Shown in pieces: positions 10,226 to 15,000 of a DNA stretch of 15,000 nucleotides (position 1 is the stretch's first letter; the number at the start of each line of letters is the position of its first letter). The position numbers and the translations under genes are program-made. The stretch is from Aphanomyces cochlioides (Eukaryota > Oomycota > Saprolegniomycetes > Saprolegniales > Verrucalvaceae): NCBI GenBank assembly GCA_019828595.1, contig JAHQRK010000039.1, positions 80,001 through 95,000 on the forward strand, in the 5' to 3' direction. The notes under the pieces are model-generated. The model was not told where the DNA came from, did no database searches, and saw only the letters and a program-made list of their open reading frames with translations.

Positions 10226-10266
10226 ACCTCCCAAATATTTTACCCTTTTTATTATTTTTGGGAGGT
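10226..10266 (+). repeat. 10-bp perfect inverted repeat
   Basis: ACCTCCCAAA (10226-10235) and TTTGGGAGGT (10257-10266) are exact reverse complements around a 21-nt AT-rich loop. It lies in the LINE 3' UTR and could form a stem-loop in the element RNA. Confidence 0.7.
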
Positions 10267-10274
10267 TTACCCCA

Positions 10275-10883
10275 AAAGCCCAACCCACAAGGGATTTTCC
10301 CTCTATCTCGCCACCATCAACTCCGATGAAGACGCTCCTGAAATCAACTTTGCTTGTCATGGAACGACCGACCTCGTTGATTTTTTTGGCTGGTCAAATC
10401 GTCCAAGAACATTTTATTTTGGATGGTCTTTTCTCTCAAACCCAGCTTTTCCCATGGTTCCAGCGATTTAATTCGGCCTCCTGAGGTCGAATTAAATTGG
10501 CCACGACCTTTTTGGATTTTTTGGACTCCTACCTCTTGCCAATTTATTTTCCTTGGGCCTGATTCTACTCTGTTTCGACCCTTTTGTCAATTTTTGGCCT
10601 TCCTCTCCTGTCGATTTATTTATTCATGGATCGACCCCAACTCAAGCTTTTATTTACTTGGCCTTTTTCACTGCGTACCTCCACTTGGAATTTTTATCAA
10701 GACTTTTGTATACAAATTTTCAAGTCCTCCACAGTCAACCCGAAATTGCCTCGTATCTCGCCACCGCCAACTCAGATCAAGATGGTCATGAAAAGAAAGT
10801 TGCTTGTATGGCTCTTCTCTATACTGTTGAATTTTTTCACAGCCTGAATCGCCATGCAACATTTTCTTTCTGCCATGGTTCCT
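10275..10883 (+). repeat. diverged ~160-185-bp duplication, ~449 bp apart, in LINE 3' UTR
   Basis: TATCTCGCCACCATCAACTC (from 10304) matches TATCTCGCCACCGCCAACTC (from 10753). The similarity continues through GAAATCAACTTTGCTTGTCATGG / GAAAGAAAGTTGCTTGTATGG, GTTGATTTTTTT / GTTGAATTTTTT, AACATTTTATTT / AACATTTTCTTT and CCCATGGTTCC / GCCATGGTTCC. Copy 1 spans about 10275-10461 and copy 2 about 10725-10883. Confidence 0.75.
10466..10497 (+). repeat. 32-bp near-perfect palindrome
   Basis: The left arm ATTTAATTCGGCCTC (10466-10480) and right arm GAGGTCGAATTAAAT (10483-10497) are complementary except for one G/T pair, which would be a wobble in RNA. They flank a 2-nt centre, CT. The AATTAAAT core resembles words in the 37-38-bp minisatellite near 13700, which may be coincidence. 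Confidence 0.8.
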
Positions 10884-11018
10884 CCAAATTACCCCACACC
10901 CAAGTCTATTTCGGTTAAGCAACACTGGACGATTTTCCACAAGAACCTTCCAAGGTCACATTTCGCAACACATATTTATTATGCGACCTATGAAGCCAAA
11001 ATCGAAAGTCTAGTTTGC

Positions 11019-11050
11019 GGCCCTTTTGGGCCATATTAATTCTTTAATAT
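11019..11050 (+). promoter_or_regulatory. twin stem-loops at the LINE 3' end
   Basis: Two perfect hairpins abut. GGCCC-TTTT-GGGCC (11019-11032) is followed directly by ATATTAA-TTCT-TTAATAT (11033-11050). Each has a 4-nt loop, and only ACTCAGTTAA separates them from the target-site duplication. Several LINEs use a 3'-terminal stem-loop as the recognition signal for their reverse transcriptase; a similar role here is inferred from position and shape. The element ends in TTAA, not poly(A). Confidence 0.7.
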
Positions 11051-11060
11051 ACTCAGTTAA

Positions 11061-11073
11061 CCGTTCGCTCTAT
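11061..11073 (+). repeat. target-site duplication, right copy (13 bp)
   Basis: CCGTTCGCTCTAT is identical to 1824-1836. In the unbroken 5S gene this sequence occurs once, directly before AAAGTTAACC. Its second copy here marks the 3' boundary of the LINE. Confidence 0.85.
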
Positions 11074-11144
11074 AAAGTTAACCGGGCTCAAGCATGGGTA
11101 GTACTCAGGTGGGTGACCACTGGGGAAGTCCATGTGCTGATTAT
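11074..11144 (+). rRNA. 5S rRNA gene, 3' part (nt 48-118), split by LINE insertion
   Basis: This part starts AAAGTTAACC, as in many fungal 5S genes, and ends GCTGATTAT, which pairs with the gene's own 5' end at 1790-1798. CATGG (11093-11097) pairs with CCATG (11130-11134), and GTGG (11109-11112) with CCAC (11117-11120) around a GTGA loop. Together with 1790-1836 the length is 118 nt, typical for 5S rRNA. The strongly conserved block GTAGTACTCAGGTGGGTGAC (from 11099) identifies the family by eye. The internal promoter lies in this half, so it may still recruit Pol III and yield a chimeric RNA starting inside the LINE 3' end. Confidence 0.9.
11076..11120 (+). promoter_or_regulatory. 5S internal control region (box A, intermediate element, box C)
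   Basis: By position in the 118-nt gene, box A falls at 11076-11086 (AGTTAACCGGG), the intermediate element near 11093-11098, and box C at 11106-11120 (CAGGTGGGTGACCAC). Box C is a near-consensus TFIIIA contact region. All three lie downstream of the insertion and appear undamaged. Confidence 0.7.
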
Positions 11145-11148
11145 TTTT
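11144..11148 (+). terminator. Pol III terminator (T5)
   Basis: Five consecutive T residues fall directly at the end of helix I of the 5S gene, as expected for RNA polymerase III termination. Confidence 0.75.
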
Positions 11149-11349
11149 GCCCAATCACACAACGATTGCACCCACGTCCATTATCCTTTTTTGTATGTAT
11201 TTGATTGGCTCCTGAGTGACATGTAGCGACACACATACCACTTTTCCAAGCAGCACACACGGTGTATGTATGTCAACGTCTCTATCTTTCGCGTACCACA
11301 CACCCATCTCATTTTGCATGTATAGTTTGTATACCTGTACAGTATATCA
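11149..11349. other. spacer between 5S gene and satellite
   Basis: No gene or clear repeat is seen. It includes several ACACAC and TGTATGTAT words and TATACCTGTACAGTATAT near 11328-11346. It should be original flanking DNA of the 5S locus. Confidence 0.4.
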
Positions 11350-12355
11350 TCCATATCTCAAGAACCACAACGAATGTATTGGGTCATAATGGCTTGATCA
11401 AAAGGTCTTGTGATGGACTATACACCCAGGTCATCATCGGAAGCGAGATGTTCAAACTGCCTTAGTAAATACATGGCTAACATTGGAAACTTTGAACGTG
11501 CATAACTAAGCAACCACTGACTCAAACTTTTCGATCCATAGCTCGTTTCAAAGGTCTTATGATACACTAAAAGGATCAACATTCATAATGGGCGCGAAAT
11601 TCAAACTGGCCAATCAGCATGCAGCTAAAGTTTCAAACTTCGAACGTCCATAACTAAGCAACCACTGACTCAAACTTTTCGATCCATAACTCATTTCAAA
11701 GCTGGGACGATATACTAAGAGATACAAAATCGATCGGTTGCGGGAAATTCAAACTGACCAATCAGCGTTCACTTGAATTTGTTTTAAACTTTAAACGTCC
11801 ATAACTAAGCAACCACTGACTCAAACTTCTCGATCCATAGCTCATTTCAAAGCTGGGACGATATACTAAGAGATACAAAATCGATCGGTGGCGGGAAATT
11901 CAAACTGACCAATCAGCGTTCACTTGAATTTGTTTTAAACTTTAAACGTCCATAACTAAGCAACCACTGACTCAAACTTCTCGATCCATAGCTCATTTCA
12001 AAGCTGGGACGATATACTAAGAGATACAAAATCGATCGGTGGCGGGAAATTCAAACTGACCAATCAGCGTTCACTTGAATTTGTTTTAAACTTTAAACGT
12101 CCATAACTATGCAACCGCTGACTCAAACTTTTCGATCCATAGCTCGTTTCAAAGGTCTTTGGATCCTATAACTACCCTAACCTCGATGAAGGCGGGAAAT
12201 TCAAACTGACCAATCAGCGAACGACGAAAGTTTTAACCTTTGAACGTAAATATCTCGACAACCACCAACACAAACTTAGCTCTCAATAGCTCGTTTCAAA
12301 GGTCTTATAGTCATGTACTTAACCCCAAAGTGTCGATAGATCGGGTGGCGGGCAG
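11350..12355. repeat. ~150-bp satellite array, about seven units
   Basis: Unit starts (CATAACTAAGCAACCACTGA or a variant) lie at 11501, 11649, 11800, 11951 and 12102, with lengths 148, 151, 151, 151 and about 146. Strongly diverged end units begin near 11350 and 12248. Units 11800-11950 and 11951-12101 are identical by eye; unit 11649 differs from them at three positions. Units share CTCAAACTTYTCGATCCATA, CTCRTTTCAAAG, GGCGGGAAATTCAAACTGAC and CCAATCAGC. Outer units decay and the centre is homogenised, the pattern expected from unequal exchange. No reading frame persists through the array. The length is near one nucleosome repeat. Confidence 0.92.
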
Positions 12356-12720
12356 CCATTGCGACACACGTTTGAACCCATTTTGGCGAATTATCCGGTT
12401 TTTTCCGGATAACTAAGCCCACAGGAACATTCCGCGAATTCGCCTTTGACCACTGAAAAGAGGAGAAAATTCTCTATACGAAACACCCATCATCGGTCGC
12501 GATTGACCCCGATTTGACTGAGCACCGTTGCTTTCACGACCTTTTTTCACGGTTCATGCCGACACTATCTCTAGGCAACTCATACTGAATATCCATAAAA
12601 TTTCGAAAATTTCATCTTCGATTTGGTTGAGGGGACTATAATAGCATTGTGTCATATAGTCTCAAACATGCGCCAGCAAAATCTTGGACGATTTGGAGCA
12701 GTACAGCTCGAGTTATGCTC
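12356..12720. other. post-satellite unique sequence with one hairpin
   Basis: No gene is supported. Apart from the hairpin at 12391-12412 I see only mixed-composition sequence. One short open frame crosses 12623-12826 without recognisable content. Confidence 0.4.
12391..12412. repeat. perfect 8-bp hairpin with T6 loop
   Basis: TTATCCGG (12391-12398), a TTTTTT loop, then CCGGATAA (12405-12412). Its design is like the hairpins at 1169-1192 and 11019-11032: a perfect stem closed over a T-rich loop. Function is unknown. Confidence 0.8.
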
Positions 12721-12745
12721 GGGGGACCACGGGGGAACACGGGGG
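12721..12745 (+). repeat. three G5 tracts at 10-bp spacing
   Basis: GGGGG occurs at 12721, 12731 and 12741 in a short tandem CGGGGGACCA / CGGGGGAACA / CGGGGGATTC. Three tracts are one short of a simple four-tract quadruplex, though splitting or pairing between molecules is possible. Confidence 0.6.
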
Positions 12746-12909
12746 ATTCATTTTACAGAAAGGGTAATGAAACAAGATGTCGTCTTAGGGTTTGAACATA
12801 TACATATAGGTATGACACAGTCATAGAAACAAGAATTGAAAGATTTGGAGTTGTGTAGTTTGAGATATTCACGAAAAGGTGCGATGGTCGATCGACTTAG
12901 CGCGCGCGG

Positions 12910-13100
12910 CAAATACAATGACTTTCGCGGTCCGAGGTGCCCTGTACTTTTTTATATTCCACATACAAAGTTAAGTATAAAATTTACATATGAAATTAAA
13001 TAAATACGTATTTTAATAGTTAGAAATTAAATAAAATTTTGAACGTATCGCTCAGAGATATATTTTAATCATACGTCGCAATAAGACAGCGACTTTGCCC
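12910..13100. repeat. direct repeat flanking the minisatellite, left copy
   Basis: The left core GTCCGAGGTGCCCTGTACTT (from 12930) and the right core ATCATACGTCGCAATAAG (from 13068) match the copy at about 13922-14113 at a constant offset of 1,013 bp at both ends. The AT-rich middle is strongly diverged. The constant offset shows that net length between the cores has been kept. Confidence 0.75.
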
Positions 13101-13159
13101 TATATATGAAAAGTGTTGACCATATTTTTTTAAAAGACTGCCGACGTGTTCTCTACTGA
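13101..13159. other. junction between direct repeat and minisatellite
   Basis: Short AT-rich stretch; nothing recognised. Confidence 0.3.
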
Positions 13160-13860
13160 TTGCGTCCTGGGATTGAATTCTGTCATGATTGAATTCATTC
13201 TGCCTCTACAGTCGAGGCTGAATTAAATTCTGTCTGCAGAACCACGTCGTGAGATTAAATTCTCTCTGCACGGAACGACGTAGATGCTTTGCTGTCTATC
13301 ATATAGCATCATGACTTGTCCCTGGGAGTCTCCTCTGATCAAGGATGTTTTTCATATATCGATGAAGACCACAGCGAACTGTGATACAATCTATCTCATA
13401 AGGGTCACGTAGCAGTAAGTCTGCACGAAGGCACCAACTTGAATAGAATTGATAGAACCAAGTCGGTCCATCCCTGATAGAACCATGGAGAATTAAATTC
13501 ACTCTCAGCAGGACCAAGTCATAAGAGAATAGACTATCTGCGATAGAACCATGGAGAATGAAATCCGTCCTGTGGACGACAAGGCAGTAGGAGAATTTAA
13601 TTTAGCGTGGAGAGCACCAAGGCGAATTAAATATCGTCTCTGTAGGACAAGGAGTAAGAGAATTAAAGTACCTTGACAGAAGCAAGGACAATTAAATGAT
13701 GTTGTCTGCAGAACCAAGTCGCAAGAGAATTAAATGATGTTCTCTGCAGAACCAAGTCGTAAGAGAATTAAATTACTCCGAGGAGAATTAAATGTGTCCT
13801 CTGCAGAACCAAGTCGCAAGAGAATTAAATAAGTTGTCTGCAGAACCAAGTCGCAAGGGA
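13160..13860. repeat. minisatellite, 37-38-bp unit, degenerate on the left
   Basis: The clearest units start ATTAAAT at 13691, 13729, 13787 and 13824 and run through CTGCAGAACCAAGTCG to AAGAGA or AAGGGA, with lengths 38, 38, 37 and 37. A truncated 20-bp unit sits at 13767-13786. Leftward the pattern decays but persists as GAATTAAATTCTGTCTGCAG, GAACCACGTCGTGAGA, GAATTAAATATCGTCTCTGT and similar words back to about 13160. It is not coding. Confidence 0.85.
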
Positions 13861-13921
13861 ATATATTTTAATTGCTTGTGGCGTGTGAATAAAAATATGT
13901 GCTGCATGCCCAAGGAAAGAG

Positions 13922-14113
13922 AATAATAATATTGTTTTTGCCGTCCGAGGTGCCTTGTACTTTTATTATTTTCACATACAAATGTATGTATAATATTTTA
14001 TATGCAAAGTATTATAATGTGTAATAAAAAAGTGCATATTTTGCCAAAATTTTAAAAAGGTTTGATAGATTCTGCTTTTTATCATACGGCGCAATAAGTC
14101 GGCGATTTCGTGT
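13922..14113. repeat. direct repeat flanking the minisatellite, right copy
   Basis: GTCCGAGGTGCCTTGTACTT (from 13943) and ATCATACGGCGCAATAAG (from 14081) pair with the left copy. This copy also contains a small perfect inverted repeat, ACATACA-AA-TGTATGT (13974-13989), which the left copy does not keep. Confidence 0.75.
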
Positions 14114-15000
14114 ACTATTGTGAGGTAGTGGTCTGAGTGTGAGAACATATCTAAAGCTACTTTGCAAACTAAAAGATGGTTCTTCGGAATTGTCTATCCC
14201 GGGGACAATGTTAGGTATTATGATTTGTTTCAGTATGACTCGGTAATTCGTTGCTGAGCCGAAATGGATTATAGTATTCTGATATCTGTGCAGCCGAGCA
14301 ATCGGTTGTGCTCCAAGTCGATTTATTGGTATTGTACTGTTATGCTTTGCATAATCGTATAGTTCTTTGATTCGATTGTATTGTGCGGATGTATTTGTGC
14401 CGATCTCTCGGGGTTGTGTTGCGAATATGTTGATCCAATACATCAAAGAGTATCATTGTGAACTGGATTTGATTTATCAGGTCTGAGTTGAGCATTGTAT
14501 ATTCTAGGATAACAATTTCTGTAAAGAGAATTTGTTAGGGATGTGAATAACTGATTGCTGATGGAAACATTGGTATGTGGTATTTGCATTCAATCGATCG
14601 AGTTGAATTCTTTTGAAGAGAACGAAATATGTCTGCTGCTTTTGTGGTGGATGTGTGATTGTTTTCTTTTGGAGTATTTGGCGGTTTCTGCGGGTCTGAC
14701 TTGCACCAAGGGAGGTACAGGGAACGACGCTGAATAGTGGACAATTCTTTTGGATTGATTGGCCATTCCATACCTCCGGTTTGTCCAATTGAAACATGTG
14801 CCGCTGATTGTTGAAAAATAATGCATTAGGGTGATATTGGGTAAAATATGATTTCCTACAGGTTATTTGTTTGAACAGTATTTTTTCTTCTTTGACATCA
14901 TGGATTAAGAAACAAATTTAACAGGGTATTGCATTTGAAAGAATAGATGGAAGCATATTTAAATACGACCTGAGGTGGTAATGATCGTTACCATACAGTT
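14114..15000. other. unassigned right-end sequence
   Basis: I see no recognisable gene, RNA or repeat. Minus-strand open frames at 14012-14446 (144 codons) and 14504-14797 (97 codons) show no familiar motif, and the first runs into the direct repeat. They could be exons of an unknown gene, but nothing supports that beyond length. Confidence 0.4.

Larger units (their letters stand above)
1837..11060 (+). mobile_element. LINE (non-LTR retrotransposon), two-ORF L1/Tx1-like, inserted in a 5S rRNA gene
   Basis: This 9,224-bp element lies between two exact 13-bp copies of 5S sequence. It has a short 5' UTR, an ORF1 coding for a Gag-like nucleic-acid-binding protein, and an ORF2 coding for endonuclease, reverse transcriptase and a CCHC finger, followed by a 2.4-kb 3' UTR. 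The lack of long terminal repeats, the N-terminal apurinic-type endonuclease and the CCHC finger fit the L1/Tx1 group; I cannot place it in a clade without a tree. It appears full length but defective, with four frameshifts and one in-frame stop across the ORFs. There is no poly(A) tail at the 3' junction. It should move by target-primed reverse transcription, in which the element's endonuclease nicks the target and the reverse transcriptase copies the RNA in place. Confidence 0.88.
8627..11060 (+). other. LINE 3' UTR, unusually long (2.4 kb)
   Basis: No gene is supported. The assignment to the LINE rests on the right target-site duplication starting at 11061. Short open frames here (8910-9272, 9943-10329, 10029-10484, 10423-10791 and others) overlap in several frames and show no recognisable domain. 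The distal part (about 10230-10890) is pyrimidine-rich with recurring TTTATT and TTTTGG words. It carries three sets of diverged internal duplications, two inverted repeats and a structured 3' end. A nested older insertion within it cannot be excluded. Confidence 0.6.

Noticed and set aside
10029..10484. Protein gene of about 150 codons in the LINE 3' UTR
   Set aside because: Several open frames overlap on this pyrimidine-rich stretch, none has a domain, and the region includes the diverged duplication and two inverted repeats.
11019..11144. A complete but degenerate 5S pseudogene at this site alone
   Set aside because: The 5' portion before CCGTTCG does not pair with the conserved 3' half, whereas the distant 1790-1836 segment does, at helix I and helix II with exact 5S spacing. 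The region before 11061 is better read as the LINE 3' end.
12721..12745. Telomeric repeat or strong G-quadruplex
   Set aside because: Only three G tracts are present and the 10-bp unit does not resemble a telomeric repeat.
13691..13860. CRISPR array
   Set aside because: The 37-38-bp units abut without unique spacers and vary in sequence, and the surroundings are eukaryotic.
12910..14113. A solo-type LTR element with the direct repeats as LTRs
   Set aside because: The repeats lack TG...CA ends and target duplications, and the interior is a minisatellite with no primer-binding site, polypurine tract or coding remnant.
14012..14446. Minus-strand protein gene of 144 codons
   Set aside because: No recognisable motif. 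It opens with a TTG rather than an ATG, a stop lies shortly upstream, and its end runs into the non-coding direct repeat. A real exon cannot be excluded, but length alone is weak support in AT-rich DNA.
1..15000. tRNA genes near the 5S locus
   Set aside because: I looked for box A/box B pairs and cloverleaf-compatible arms and found none that held up by eye; a tRNAscan-SE run would settle it.

Overview
The window is eukaryotic, repeat-rich DNA with no host protein gene that I can defend. One long non-LTR retrotransposon (LINE) fills its middle. The LINE has an L1/Tx1-type layout: two ORFs, an apurinic-type endonuclease, a YADD reverse transcriptase and a C-terminal CCHC finger. Together with a fungal-looking 5S rRNA, this suggests an early-diverging or otherwise repeat-rich fungus. 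That placement is a low-confidence inference, and a protist is not excluded.

The central result is that the LINE sits inside a 5S rRNA gene. The first 47 nt of a 5S gene lie at 1790-1836 and the remaining 71 nt at 11074-11144, followed by a T run. Joined, they give 118 nt. Helix I (nt 1-9 with 110-118), helix II (16-21 with 57-62) and the CATGG/CCATG stem form only, or best, when the distant halves are combined. The last 13 nt of the 5' half (CCGTTCGCTCTAT, 1824-1836) are repeated exactly at 11061-11073, as a target-site duplication would be. This fixes the LINE at 1837-11060 (9,224 bp), in the same orientation as the 5S gene.

Layout of the LINE: 5' UTR 1837-1917; ORF1 1918-4442 (two frameshifts); a G-poor linker 4443-4542; ORF2 4543-8626 (two frameshifts and one in-frame TAA; the last 800 codons are open); and a very long 3' UTR 8627-11060. 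The 3' UTR holds diverged internal duplications and palindromes. It ends in two abutting perfect stem-loops 10 nt before the junction, with no poly(A) tail.

Left flank (1-1789): diverged tandem repeats, including a 194-bp unit at 437-815 and a ~107-123-bp unit carrying ACGCGT or CACGTG at 1396-1646, plus a strong hairpin at 1169-1192.

Right flank (11149-15000): a spacer; a ~150-bp satellite at 11350-12355 whose units carry an E2F-like GGCGGGAAA and a CCAAT box; a T-loop hairpin at 12391-12412; a G-run cluster; then a 37-38-bp minisatellite (13160-13860) bracketed by two diverged direct repeats exactly 1,013 bp apart. From 14114 to the end I recognise nothing.
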